A stretch of DNA of 64,000 bases from G963674955 sp963674955. GTDB lineage: Bacteria; Desulfobacterota; Desulfovibrionia; Desulfovibrionales; Desulfovibrionaceae. Positions 37,143 to 46,043 of this stretch are shown here, one piece after another. The notes beneath the pieces were generated by a model, which was not told the DNA's origin, ran no database searches, and worked only from the letters and a program-made list of their open reading frames with translations. The translations under genes were made by a program, and so were the position numbers. The number at the start of each line of letters is the position of its first letter. Position 1 is the first letter of the stretch. The DNA is taken from the NCBI GenBank assembly GCA_963674955.2, contig CAXXKR010000001.1:186001-250000 (forward strand). The letters run 5' to 3'.

Positions 37143-39638
37143 TTACAAGGCTGTTTCGTGTCTGCCGACGACAGTGGCCAACGTCGCTGCCAGATTGTCT
37201 ATTTCAAATGGTTTTTGAGTGTAACCGTCCATTCCTGCGGCCAGAAACATTTCCTTGTCTCCCTGCATGGCGTGAGCCGTCAGGGCGATTATCGGCGTGG
37301 TTGCCTTGTCCGATCCCTTGGTGCTTCTGATCTCCCTGGTTGCCTCCATGCCGTTCATCACGGGCATTTGTATGTCCATGAGGATGCAGTCGTAGGTCTT
37401 TTCCTTCAGGGCTAGCACGGCTTCCCGGCCGTTGAACACGCAAGTGACGGTGTGCCCCAGTTTTTCCAGGGCTATTTTGGCGGCCATTTGGTTGACCTTG
37501 TCGTCCTCGGCCAGGAGGATGTTGAGAATCTTCTCCTCTGCCGGACGAGGCTTGCCCTGGGCGAGAGAAGGCTGAAGCGTTGTCGATGTCTTGACCTCGA
37601 TGGTGAAGTTCACCGCAGTGCCGACATCCACTTCACTGTCCACGGAAATGTTTCCGCCCAGCACCTTCACCAGCCTGTGAACGATGCTTAGCCCCAGGCC
37701 TGCACCGGAATAAGGCCTGGTATGCGAACCGTCCGCCTGAGTGAAGGCGTTGAATACATTGCCAACCATGTTGTCCGGGATGCCAATGCCCGTGTCGGAA
37801 ACACTAAAAAGCAGAAGGGTCTTGCCTCGGCCCTGGTCGGGCAGGGCTGAAACATCAACCCGCACCCCGCCCTTGTTGGTGAATTTCAGGGCGTTGCCGA
37901 TCAGGTTGAACAGTATCTGCCTGACCCGGCCTTCGTCGCCCACAAGGCTTTCGGGCACGCTGTGGTCGATTTCGTGTTCCAGATAGAGCCCCTTGTCCCC
38001 GGCCTGGACCCTGAAGGACAGCATCACGGTTTTCATTGTTTCCCTGAGATCAAAAGGCTGTTCGCTGATCTGCAATACCCCCGCCTCCATGACCGAAAAA
38101 TCCAGAATGTCGTTGATGACCGTCAAAAGCCCCTTCCCTGCGGAAAGGGCCGTTTCGATGTATTCCCTTTGTTCCGGGTCGAGGTCTGTCGTACTGGCCA
38201 ACTGGAGCATGCCGAAGATTCCGTTCAGCGGGGTGCGCAGTTCGTGGCTCATGTTGGCCAGGAATTCCCCTTTCATCCTGTTGGCGCTTTCTGCGGCTTC
38301 TGCGGCCTGCATCATCTTCAGTTCGGCTTCCTTGCGCAAAGTGATGTCCACGAAGCTTTCAAGCAAAAGCGTTTTTTCTCCAAGGTTCAAGGGTATTGCG
38401 GACTTGAGTATGGGCAGAACCCTGCCCTTTGAGGCCAAAAGTTGGCACTCCGTTGAATTGATTGTCTGGTGGTCGTCGAGAATCGGACAACGACCCTTGG
38501 GAGAGGGACAGATGAAATGGTGGCAGGTTTTTCCCTGAACCTGATCCCTGCTCAGGCCCAGGGCGTTCAAAGCGTACCTGTTGGCGGTCACGATTTTTCT
38601 GGTCTCGACGTCCACGATGATGATCCCGGCCTGCACTGTCTCCAGAATGGCCTGGAGCCTTTCCTCGTTTTGCTTCAGCCTTTCCTCGGCTTTTTTCTGC
38701 TTGGTGATGTCGAAAATGGCTCCCACGAGATGATCCAGTTTTCCGTTGTCGTCGAAGTGGCCCTGGCCTCTTTCGCTGACCCAAAGGGTGTCGCCGTCCC
38801 TGGTCCTGATCCTGTATTCAATTTGAAACGGCTCACGGTTTCGGACGCCCTCCTGTACCGCGTCAAAGACCCTTACCCTGTCTTCCGCGTGGATCAGGCT
38901 TCCGTAACTGCGCACGGAGTTGTTGACGAGATCGGAGGAGGGATAGCCGGATATTTTTTCGATGGCCTCGCTGATGAAGTGCATTGGCCAGTCCGGTTCG
39001 TTGGCGCACATGTATACTACGCCCGGAATGCTGGAAATTATGGTACCGAGGTATTCCCTGCTGTCGTACAGGGCCTCTTCCGCCTCCATCTTTTCAACGG
39101 CTTGGCCCAGGGCCAGGGCGTAGGTGTCGACAAGAAGCTCCTCGAAATCGCTTTGTGGCGGCTCGTTTTCAGGGCGACAGATGCTCAGTCGGCCCCGCAC
39201 CTGTCCACCTATGATGATGGAGGATGACAGGCAGCTGGCTTGGTCTTCAGTGCCAACCAGGCGGGTGCGGCCGTCAAAGAAGAGTTTTACGCCGACCTTT
39301 TCCGGAAAGCGCAGGCTTTGCGAGGCCACCTTGTCGAGAAAGTTGGAAAACAGTTCTTCAACGGTTCTGGATTCCATCAAAAGTCGGTTCAAGGCCCGAA
39401 GGCCCATCGGCTCGCTGTCGTGCGCGGCTGGTAAAAAAGGTTTTTCCCCAGTCTTTTCTTTTCCTTTTCTGGACAAGAGCCATGCGGCCAATAGTGCGAT
39501 TCCGGCCAAGGCCAGGGGGGTTGCTGCGGGAAAAGGCGCGTACGCCGATGCGGAAATGTTGCCCACGACAGCTTCCGCTCCCAGAGCCAGCAGGGCGCCG
39601 GAAATCAGATAGAGGGCGCCAGGGATCATCTTTTTCAT
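37143..39638 (-). CDS. membrane hybrid histidine kinase with GAF-like and Cys-PAS domains
   Basis: I start at 39638, where a GGGGAGAGG precedes ATG; 831 residues. Two N-terminal membrane helices (about 5-28 and 38-54), then a GAF-like segment, two PAS domains (the second with GKTCHHFICPSPKGRCPILD), HisKA (FLANMSHELRTPLNGIFGM), HATPase (LIGNALKFTNKG, SDTGIGIPDN, GAGLGLS) and a receiver (ILMDIQMPVMNG). The Cys-PAS and the rest of the core match the kinase at 32295-34808. No partner receiver is adjacent. Confidence 0.93.
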   Translation of the reverse strand: MKKMIPGALYLISGALLALGAEAVVGNISASAYAPFPAATPLALAGIALLAAWLLSRKGKEKTGEKPFLPAAHDSEPMGLRALNRLLMESRTVEELFSNFLDKVASQSLRFPEKVGVKLFFDGRTRLVGTEDQASCLSSSIIIGGQVRGRLSICRPENEPPQSDFEELLVDTYALALGQAVEKMEAEEALYDSREYLGTIISSIPGVVYMCANEPDWPMHFISEAIEKISGYPSSDLVNNSVRSYGSLIHAEDRVRVFDAVQEGVRNREPFQIEYRIRTRDGDTLWVSERGQGHFDDNGKLDHLVGAIFDITKQKKAEERLKQNEERLQAILETVQAGIIIVDVETRKIVTANRYALNALGLSRDQVQGKTCHHFICPSPKGRCPILDDHQTINSTECQLLASKGRVLPILKSAIPLNLGEKTLLLESFVDITLRKEAELKMMQAAEAAESANRMKGEFLANMSHELRTPLNGIFGMLQLASTTDLDPEQREYIETALSAGKGLLTVINDILDFSVMEAGVLQISEQPFDLRETMKTVMLSFRVQAGDKGLYLEHEIDHSVPESLVGDEGRVRQILFNLIGNALKFTNKGGVRVDVSALPDQGRGKTLLLFSVSDTGIGIPDNMVGNVFNAFTQADGSHTRPYSGAGLGLSIVHRLVKVLGGNISVDSEVDVGTAVNFTIEVKTSTTLQPSLAQGKPRPAEEKILNILLAEDDKVNQMAAKIALEKLGHTVTCVFNGREAVLALKEKTYDCILMDIQMPVMNGMEATREIRSTKGSDKATTPIIALTAHAMQGDKEMFLAAGMDGYTQKPFEIDNLAATLATVVGRHETAL

Positions 39639-39937
39639 GACGCTTGAACCTCTCCCCGCAAACGGACGGCAGCCCGTTCGCATTTCTGAACAGCTGTTTC
39701 TGGGAGCATATAAAATAGCAGGGACAGCATATAATGCAAGCGATTTCAATAAACCGGGAATGAGTGTTTGCTAAAAACCAAACAAGGGCAGCGAAAAGGC
39801 GCAGGCAGGAAATGGTTTTTTAAATGCAAAGCGGTATTTTTTTATTAAAAAGCAAGGTAAAGTTATTGACTTTCAATAAGTATGGCTGTAGTTGTCTGAT
39901 CGGCAACCTTATCAGTCTCATAAAATTGGAGGCGAGA

Positions 39938-40468
39938 ATGGACAGGATCAAACGTTACAGCAAGTATCTGCAATACTTTTTCTTGGTGGCGATGATTGTC
40001 GAACCTTTGGGCGTGGCCCTGGCCTGGGCCTTTGCGGATGTCGAGACCTTGACGGCCTTGGTGGCCTTCGGAGACGAGCCGGGAATAGACTGGAATCTGA
40101 CCGACCTGCAAAGGCTGCTCAGTTTCCTGGTCTACCTCATTCCGGTGAGCCTGAGCATGCTTCTTTTCAGGGCCCTGTCCCGCCTGTTCGGACTGTATTC
40201 CCAAGGACTCGTATTCACGCGGGACAATGTGAAAAGGATTCGCCAGGCCGGATTGCTTTTGCTCGCAGGGCAGCTGGTGTCCCCCTTTTACCAGTCCCTG
40301 CTTTCCCTGGTGTTGACCATGAACAATGCCCCCGGCCAGCATATGATAATGATCGGCATGGATGATTCGGACATTTCCGAGATCGTCACGGCCGTGGTGA
40401 TCATCGTCGTTGCCTGGGTCATGGACGAGGGGCGCAAGCTCAAGGACGAGGAAGCCCTGACCGTATAA
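39938..40468 (+). CDS. DUF2975 family membrane protein
   Basis: 176 residues, starting at ATG 39938 after GGAGGCGAGA; the frame opens earlier without support. About four membrane helices and the DUF2975-type segment SQGLVFTRDNVKRIRQAG. It is paired with a small XRE regulator 12 bases downstream, the standard DUF2975/YozG-like arrangement, often with the regulator controlling the membrane gene. Function of the membrane protein unknown. Confidence 0.85.
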   Translation: MDRIKRYSKYLQYFFLVAMIVEPLGVALAWAFADVETLTALVAFGDEPGIDWNLTDLQRLLSFLVYLIPVSLSMLLFRALSRLFGLYSQGLVFTRDNVKRIRQAGLLLLAGQLVSPFYQSLLSLVLTMNNAPGQHMIMIGMDDSDISEIVTAVVIIVVAWVMDEGRKLKDEEALTV

Positions 40469-40480
40469 CCGGAGATCGAC

Positions 40481-40729
40481 ATGTCCATCATCATAAATCT
40501 GGACGTAATGCTGGCCAAGCGCAAGGTTTCTTCCAAGGAGCTTGCCGATGTGGTGGGAATAACCCCGCAAAATCTTTCCATCCTCAAGACGGGCAAGGCC
40601 AAGGCTCTGCGCATAACGACCCTGGAATCCATTTGCCGCCATCTTGAATGCCAGCCCGGCGACCTGCTGGAGTATGTCCCGGACACCGAGGACATCGAAG
40701 AGGCGGGGGACAAGGCCGAGGAGGATTAG
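40481..40729 (+). CDS. XRE-family helix-turn-helix regulator (YozG-like)
   Basis: 82 residues. The HTH covers about residues 8-60 (LAKRKVSSKELADVVGITPQNLSILKTGKAKALRITTLESI shows the pattern) with a typical CQPGDLLEY end. An acidic tail (DTEDIEEAGDKAEED) follows. It is the partner of the DUF2975 gene and probably autoregulates the pair. Confidence 0.88.
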   Translation: MSIIINLDVMLAKRKVSSKELADVVGITPQNLSILKTGKAKALRITTLESICRHLECQPGDLLEYVPDTEDIEEAGDKAEED

Positions 40730-41160
40730 CCTTCTTCCTGGGTCAGCCTGTTCAGGATCAATCCGAAGAACCCGCTGCCGGATGGGGATTGGTATTTCCA
40801 GCCCAGGTGCATTTTGCAGCCGGAACAGACCGAAACGGTCCAGGAAAACCCCTTGAACCAAGTGAATTCAGCCGTTGCCGGGCCGGCGGGAGCGCAGCCC
40901 GGCGCGGCTGAAAAGCAGCCCAGTTCATAGACGATCCCTTCGGGGTTGCAAAAAACATGGGCGTGTCTGCCTTGGTGGACGACGCGGTCGGAGTCCCTGG
41001 CGATGCGCATTCCGCATGCCCGGCAGACAAGATGCCTTTCAGCACCGTCCGTGCGCTCCGGATGGTTTTGGCCGCCCGGTTTCCTGCTGTGAACCGCGCC
41101 GACGGTTTTTAGCTGCAACGCTGCAGGCTCCAGGGAATGCGTTTCTTCAAATGACATCAT
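40726..41160 (-). CDS. CULT-domain (cereblon-like) protein
   Basis: 144 residues with GGAGCGCAA before ATGATG. From about residue 44 it has the CULT layout: CRAC (Cys46, Cys49), HVFCNPEGIVYELGCF, EFTWFKGFSWTVSVC, and SGCKMHLGWKY. The zinc ligands are Cys46, Cys49, Cys112 and Cys115. The three tryptophans of the drug/ligand cage are Trp101, Trp107 and Trp121; their spacing (6 and 14) equals that of human cereblon Trp380, Trp386 and Trp400. It lacks any signal peptide, unlike secreted CULT proteins. Bacterial CULT proteins are known but rare. It is convergent with the XRE gene (4-base overlap). Ligand unknown. Confidence 0.88.
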   Translation of the reverse strand: MMSFEETHSLEPAALQLKTVGAVHSRKPGGQNHPERTDGAERHLVCRACGMRIARDSDRVVHQGRHAHVFCNPEGIVYELGCFSAAPGCAPAGPATAEFTWFKGFSWTVSVCSGCKMHLGWKYQSPSGSGFFGLILNRLTQEEG

Positions 41161-41317
41161 TTGCGCTCCTGCCGAATAAAGGGTCCCGGCAAGGGATTCT
41201 CTATGCAGGCCAGAGTCTAATCGATAAATGTCCGCTGATAAAGGGCCTTGATGCCTCTTTATTCTCTTGACCGCGGGCGGCGGTCTGCTGCATCAAGTCC
41301 CCAGAGGACACATTACA

Positions 41318-42205
41318 ATGCGTGCAAGCCTGTCCAAGGGCGTAATATTCATGATCGCGGGCGCTTTCTGCTTCAGCCTCGGAGCGCTGTTCATCAAGCT
41401 GGTCGGCGAGGCTGTTCCCGCCCTGGAGATCGTGTTCGCCCGCTCGCTGTTCGGCTTTCTCTATTGCTGGACCCTCCTGCGCAGGGACGGGAGGAACTTT
41501 CTGGGAGAGCGGCGCGGACTCCTGACCATTAGAGGCCTTTTGGGCTTCATGGCCTTTTTCTGTTCCATCTATTCATTCGTCCATCTGCCCCTGGCCGACG
41601 CCTCGGTCATGATCTTCCTGTATCCGGTGTTCGTGGCGCTTTTGGCTGCGGTTTTTCTGGGTGAAAGGATAGGGGTCAAGGGTTTTCTCTGGGTTATGGT
41701 CAGCCTGTCCGGGGTCGTTTTCGTGGCCAAGCCCTCGTTTTTCTTTGCCCGGCACGCCGCCCTTGACCCTTTGGCGGTGACGGCGGCCCTTTGCGCGGCT
41801 ATGATCAGCGGGCTGGCCATCATTCTGGTCAGGGTTCTCAGCCAGACGGAGCACCCTCTGGTGGTCGTCATCTATCCCGTTATCGCCGCCATGGCGCTGG
41901 CTCCGGTTATCGACGGTTCCCATTGGGTTCTGCCGGATGCGGAGCAGGCCGTTCTCCTTTTGGCCGTGGGCCTGTCTCTCAACGTGGGCCAGCATTTCAT
42001 GACCAAGGGCTTCAGTCTGGAACCCGCAGGCAAGCTCAGCGCCGTCATGTACCTGGAGGTGGTCTTCGCCGGCATATGGGGTCTCTTCGCCTTTTCGGAA
42101 ATACCTGATCTCTGGTCTCTGCTGGGTGCGGGGTTGATAATTGGCGGCACCCTCGGCCTGGCCGGTCTCAGGCATTGCGTCCAGCCCTGTGCGGGACAGG
42201 AATGA
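41318..42205 (+). CDS. DMT-superfamily (EamA) transporter
   Basis: 295 residues from ATG 41318 (after AGAGGA). About ten membrane helices in two EamA halves (first half ending near FVAKPSF, second half with LSLNVGQHFMTKGFSLEPAGKLS). EamA proteins are metabolite exporters or importers; substrate cannot be read from the sequence. It is next to but divergent from the CULT gene. Confidence 0.88.
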   Translation: MRASLSKGVIFMIAGAFCFSLGALFIKLVGEAVPALEIVFARSLFGFLYCWTLLRRDGRNFLGERRGLLTIRGLLGFMAFFCSIYSFVHLPLADASVMIFLYPVFVALLAAVFLGERIGVKGFLWVMVSLSGVVFVAKPSFFFARHAALDPLAVTAALCAAMISGLAIILVRVLSQTEHPLVVVIYPVIAAMALAPVIDGSHWVLPDAEQAVLLLAVGLSLNVGQHFMTKGFSLEPAGKLSAVMYLEVVFAGIWGLFAFSEIPDLWSLLGAGLIIGGTLGLAGLRHCVQPCAGQE

Positions 42206-42268
42206 GGAAAAGACCCACGGAATAAAATTTGGAGGTTTTGGACGGTTTGTCGAGGTCCTTTCCGACGG

Positions 42269-42370
42269 TCAGTCGCTTTTCAGCTCGCGGATGAGGGTGT
42301 CCAGCTCCTGCGCGAGTCTGGCCAGCTCCATGATGGCTTGAGAGGAGCTTCCGGCGACTTTCAGGACCAT
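42269..42370 (-). pseudogene. possible remnant of an MCP C-terminus
   Basis: A 33-residue frame reading AGSSSQAIMELARLAQELD and ending LIRELKSD resembles the end of methyl-accepting chemotaxis proteins. A stop lies three codons upstream of its ATG, so nothing larger continues. It may be a decayed gene or chance. Confidence 0.35.
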
Positions 42371-42596
42371 GACGTTTTTTCACTGCCGCGACCGCCACAG
42401 CGGTCATGTCCCTTTGTCTCTCTGCGTCAAAACAAGATTGACCCTGAAGAGCGCAGCTTTGCCTCCGAACATTGATTTTCGGAATAATCAATACCGTTTG
42501 CATTTTGCCAGCAAGATTACGACCTCTGTGGTCGGAAATTAATCCTGGATAGCCGTTTTTGTTTGACTCCTAGGTGCGAAAGGGACAATATTCAAT

Positions 42597-42615
42597 ACTA
42601 GGGGAATTCCCTAGT
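42597..42615. promoter_or_regulatory. inverted repeat ACTAGGG-N5-CCCTAGT
   Basis: Seven-base perfect arms with a GAATT centre lie about 100 bases before the first Hint-domain gene. The symmetry suits a dimeric regulator, for example a NarL/FixJ-type protein, but no binding evidence exists. Confidence 0.45.
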
Positions 42616-42712
42616 TCGCGTGCGTCAACGGACCTGATTCCGGGGGGGAGTCGGGAAGCCGGTTGCCGGCAGTGTGCCCTGCGTGAACAAGGGGAAAGGA
42701 GGTGCTTCGCCC

Positions 42713-43549
42713 ATGAAAAAGGAGGTGAAAACCGGACTGGCCATATTGATGGCGCTGCTTGTGTCGGGCCTCATGTCCGGTTGCGTGGGGGGGATGACTC
42801 ACGTACCGGCCCCGCCCACCCTGCAATTGGAGGATCCCTATACGGAGTATGAAGGAAGATTGAGGGCCTACCGCAGCAGGGAAAGCGACTACACGTATTA
42901 CAGGATGTACATGCCGGACACTGGAAGGTGGTATGCCTGCCGCAAGTGCAAAGATGTGGACCCGTCCCTGGAAGATCGGTGCTTTCAGATGTATGGCTTC
43001 GCTTTTGACTACTACAAGCGGGACCGGGAAAGAATGGGCCTGCCGACCCTGATGCGGGCCGGTGACGGCAAGACGGGAGTGGGCGGCGCGGTGCAGTGCT
43101 TTGCCGCCGAAACCTATGTGCTCATGGCCGATGGTTCGTTCAAGGCCATAGAAGACGTCTCGGTTGGCGACAGTGTCCTTTCCATCGACCCGGAGACCGG
43201 GTCGGAGAAGGCAGGCCGGGTTTATGACGTCATGCAGGGAGCCGAGCAATACCTTTTCGTTTTGAATCAGAGCCTCAAGGTGAACTCCGCACACAAGTTC
43301 TACACCGTGGACGGACTCAGGACAGTGCCTGAAATGGCTGCGGGCGATGCGGTTTTTTCCAGGGGGGACAGGAGGACGGTGGTCGCCTCGGTGACCATGC
43401 AGGGGGTTTTGCTGGCCTCCAACGAGGAGGCGAGGCCGGAAGTCTCGGTGTACAATTTCATGGTGGAGGATACCCACACCTTCCTTGTCTCGCCGGACAA
43501 GGTGAACCTTTACCTTGTCCACGACCAATGCGCTTGCGCCGGGGATTGA
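42713..43549 (+). CDS. lipoprotein with a C-terminal Hint (intein-like) domain, copy 1
   Basis: ATG 42713 follows AAAGGAGGTG. 278 residues. Lipoprotein signal with Cys24 (VSGLMSGC). Residues about 30-128 form a small N-terminal domain with DTGRWYACRKC. Residues 129-278 are a Hint domain: CFAAETYVLMADGSFK with nucleophile Cys129, NSAHKFYT (block B His), YNFMVEDTHTFLV (block F His) and a final VHD followed by QCACAGD. The usual penultimate HN is HD here, so C-terminal cleavage may be altered; hydrolysis at Cys129 would release the anchored part. A paralogue follows 61 bases downstream. Confidence 0.82.
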   Translation: MKKEVKTGLAILMALLVSGLMSGCVGGMTHVPAPPTLQLEDPYTEYEGRLRAYRSRESDYTYYRMYMPDTGRWYACRKCKDVDPSLEDRCFQMYGFAFDYYKRDRERMGLPTLMRAGDGKTGVGGAVQCFAAETYVLMADGSFKAIEDVSVGDSVLSIDPETGSEKAGRVYDVMQGAEQYLFVLNQSLKVNSAHKFYTVDGLRTVPEMAAGDAVFSRGDRRTVVASVTMQGVLLASNEEARPEVSVYNFMVEDTHTFLVSPDKVNLYLVHDQCACAGD

Positions 43550-43610
43550 GCCTAGCGCCCAGGTCGGCGCGGCGGATCATTTGTTCAACCTTTTGGGGGA
43601 GAGGTGAGAC

Positions 43611-44483
43611 ATGTTAAGCAGAGTGTATTCAAGACTGTTGTTTGGACTGCTGTGTTTGGCGGTCCTGGGGGTGCTTGCCGGAGGGGGCGCACAGCCCGAC
43701 CTTCCCACGTTCAAGACCTGCAAACCGCCTGAAGAGGTGGCGCCGAATACCTTTGTCTACGAGGGTCAGGTCAAGGAAGACCACGGCAGGCTGACCATGT
43801 TCCGGGACGATACCGGCAAATGGTATTGGACCCAGAAATGCGTGGAAGGGGATCAGGGAACAGCGGCCCAGAAAAAGCAGGGTTGCCAGTGTTTCGAGAT
43901 GACGGCCCAGGGTTTTGACCAGTATCTGCGCGACAGGGACGCCAAGAATAGAGAGACCAGGAAGGCCAAGAGCAAGGAAAGACTGGAAAAAATGATGAGC
44001 GGCGGATCGGGTAACGGCGGCGGCGGCAACAACTGCTTTGCCGCTGGAACATACGTGCTGCTGGCCGATGGAGGGTTCAAGGACATCAGGGACATCCGGA
44101 TCGGCGACAGGGTCCTGTCCGTGGACCCTGAAACCGGAACCGAGTTGGCGGGCAGGGTCTATGAGACCAGAGAGGGCAGCGAGAGTTTCGTCTATGTCCT
44201 GAACAGCGGACTTAGGGTCAACGCGGCGCACAAGTTCTACACCTCCGAGGGGCTCAAGACCGCGCCGGAGATGGTTCCGGGCGACCTGCTTCGAGGGCGG
44301 GGAGGACAAAGGCCGGTTTTGTCCTCCGTCGAGCGCCGGGGGGCGGTTCTGGCCGACGCGGGCGGCATCGGGCCGGACATCAGGGTCTACAACATCATGG
44401 TTGCGGACACGCACACCTTTTTCGTGACCCAGGACAGGGAAACCGTCTTTCTTGTCCACGACGATTGTTCCTGCGGGAACTGA
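43611..44483 (+). CDS. exported protein with a C-terminal Hint (intein-like) domain, copy 2
   Basis: 290 residues. N-terminal signal sequence (LLFGLLCLAVLGVLAGG) without a lipobox, a domain with DDTGKWYWTQKC that matches copy 1, a basic helix, a Gly/Asn linker (GGSGNGGGGNN), then the Hint domain at residues 142-290: CFAAGTYVLLADGG, VNAAHKFYT, YNIMVADTHTFFV, VHDDCSCGN. All key residues equal copy 1, including HD rather than HN. The two genes are a tandem duplication and probably co-transcribed. A strong terminator follows. Confidence 0.82.
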   Translation: MLSRVYSRLLFGLLCLAVLGVLAGGGAQPDLPTFKTCKPPEEVAPNTFVYEGQVKEDHGRLTMFRDDTGKWYWTQKCVEGDQGTAAQKKQGCQCFEMTAQGFDQYLRDRDAKNRETRKAKSKERLEKMMSGGSGNGGGGNNCFAAGTYVLLADGGFKDIRDIRIGDRVLSVDPETGTELAGRVYETREGSESFVYVLNSGLRVNAAHKFYTSEGLKTAPEMVPGDLLRGRGGQRPVLSSVERRGAVLADAGGIGPDIRVYNIMVADTHTFFVTQDRETVFLVHDDCSCGN

Positions 44484-44490
44484 ACAGCAA

Positions 44491-44523
44491 GGGGGACGCC
44501 CGATCCGGCGTCCCCCTTTTTTT
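44491..44523 (+). terminator. intrinsic terminator after the Hint genes
   Basis: GGGGGACGCC pairs with GGCGTCCCCC across a short loop, followed by eight T. Confidence 0.9.
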
Positions 44524-44533
44524 GTCTCTGGGG

Positions 44534-45049
44534 TCAGGCCGGTGGCCGGGCGGGAAAGTCCAGCCTCATCAGGGCCACGGTCTTTTTTCCGTCCTCGGTG
44601 TCCTGTGATCCCACCTGCCTGAAGCCCAGCCTCTGGTGAAAGCGCATGGAGCCGGGATTGGCGGGTTTGATGTTCACTTCGCAGGTCAGTGCGGGAGCCG
44701 TCCGGGAGGCGAACTGGGACACGTCTTGGTAGAGCATGGAGCCGATGCCCAGCCTGCGGAAGTCGGGTGAAACAACGATTCGGTCTATGTAGACGAAAGA
44801 GGGGTAGCGTTCCCTGAACCAGAGAAAATTCGGGCTCTGGTAGTCGCAGTCCGGGGTCATGGCCAGGAGGAATCCGGCCACTTTGTCTTGACTGACGCAG
44901 GCCCTGAAATATGAACTGGCTGCGGACAGGGTTTCCATGTCCTCCAGGGTCAGGGAGTTGACGTGTGGCAGGGCGTTCTGGTTCAACTCCAGTATCCGGC
45001 CGAGGTTTTTTTGGGATGCTTCAACTATTTGCAGGTCGTTGTTTGTCAT
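44534..45049 (-). CDS. GNAT-family N-acetyltransferase
   Basis: 171 residues. The acetyl-CoA loop is visible as SPDFRRLGIGSMLYQDV; the N-terminal half has DLQIVEASQKNLGRIL, and a beta bulge region IDRIVVSPDFR is typical. The tail ends GFRQVGSQDTEDGKKTVALM. It transfers an acetyl group to an amine; substrate unknown. No operon partner other than the EamA gene 73 bases upstream on the same strand. Confidence 0.82.
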   Translation of the reverse strand: MTNNDLQIVEASQKNLGRILELNQNALPHVNSLTLEDMETLSAASSYFRACVSQDKVAGFLLAMTPDCDYQSPNFLWFRERYPSFVYIDRIVVSPDFRRLGIGSMLYQDVSQFASRTAPALTCEVNIKPANPGSMRFHQRLGFRQVGSQDTEDGKKTVALMRLDFPARPPA

Positions 45050-45122
45050 GCGCGTTTTCTTTTGTTTTTTGGACTGAGACGGATACCTCGAAAAGGGTCG
45101 GATGTGAAGCCCCTGCCTTGGC

Positions 45123-46010
45123 TCATGTCTCGGCCTGGACCTCGGCTTGTGCCCTTTGGCTTATTCCAACGCCGAGGAAAACCGCCAATGCCGCAACCGT
45201 CTGCACCGGGGTCAGGGTTTCGCCCAGGGCGAGCCAGCCGAAAAAGATCGCCACCACCGGCACGAGGTTTATGAATGCGGATGCGCTGCTGGCCGGGATG
45301 CGGCTTATGCCCAGGTTGTAGAGGCCGAAGGCTCCAAGGGTCACGAAGGCTCCAAGATAGAGAATGATGAGAATTTCCTTGGCCGGCATGGACATGAGCG
45401 TGGCCGGTGAAAGGGAAAAGGCTCCCGGCAGAAAGAAGATCATGCCGGCCAGGGACTGCAGGGCTGTGAGGCTCCAGGGGCAGTAGCGGGAGCTCAACTT
45501 TTTGAGCAGGAGCATGTAGGCCGCCGCACTGGCCATGGCGCAGAACTCCAGAATGTTGCCCAGCAAGGGGTTGGGGGCGCTGGTTTCTGCCCGGCCCGAA
45601 AGCGTGAGGCAGGACACGCCCAGCAGGGCGACGGTCAACCCCGCCAACGTCTTGAGGGTTATGCGTTCCCCAAGGGCCAATCCGGCGCCCACGGCCACCA
45701 GGAGCGGCACGGACGCGGATATGACGCCTGCCTGTGAGGATGTCGTGAGTTCCAGGGCGTGGGACTCCAGCAGGAAGTAAAGGCATGGCTGGAAAAGGAC
45801 CAGGAGCAGCAGGGGTTTCCAGTCTCCCTTTTGGTAGCCCCGGAAAAGTTTCCTATATGTAACCGGCAGGATTATGGCCGTGGCCACGGCCATGCGCAGC
45901 CAGACAAGGGCAAGGGGCCCAATGGTTTCCAGGGCCGTTTTCATGGCTGAAAAGGATCCGCCCCAAAGCAGGACGGCGGCCAGCACGGCCGCGATGGACA
46001 ATCTGTGCAT
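45123..46010 (-). CDS. EamA/DMT-type transporter
   Basis: 295 residues with AAGGAGTACTCAAC before ATG. Ten membrane helices in two EamA halves (first half AVLLWGGSFSAMKTALETIG). It lies 33 bases downstream of an AraC-type regulator gene, which probably controls it. Exported solute unknown; many members carry amino acids or metabolites out of the cell. Confidence 0.88.
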   Translation of the reverse strand: MHRLSIAAVLAAVLLWGGSFSAMKTALETIGPLALVWLRMAVATAIILPVTYRKLFRGYQKGDWKPLLLLVLFQPCLYFLLESHALELTTSSQAGVISASVPLLVAVGAGLALGERITLKTLAGLTVALLGVSCLTLSGRAETSAPNPLLGNILEFCAMASAAAYMLLLKKLSSRYCPWSLTALQSLAGMIFFLPGAFSLSPATLMSMPAKEILIILYLGAFVTLGAFGLYNLGISRIPASSASAFINLVPVVAIFFGWLALGETLTPVQTVAALAVFLGVGISQRAQAEVQAET

Positions 46011-46043
46011 GTTGAGTACTCCTTGATTGATTCAAGGAATGGA

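Larger units (their letters stand above)
42206..42712. other. long intergenic region with an inverted repeat and a chemoreceptor remnant
   Basis: 507 bases. It holds a 33-codon fragment like the end of a chemoreceptor (42269-42370, minus), a stem-loop at about 42480-42515 read on the minus strand, an inverted repeat at 42597-42615, and the ribosome site of the Hint gene. No full gene was recognised. Confidence 0.5.

Noticed and set aside
42390..42515. Possible riboswitch on the minus strand (TGCAAACG, stem-loop, GGCAAAGC)
   Set aside because: The first block and one hairpin resemble GEMM, but the 3' block and core are missing and no intact gene follows; reported only as intergenic structure.
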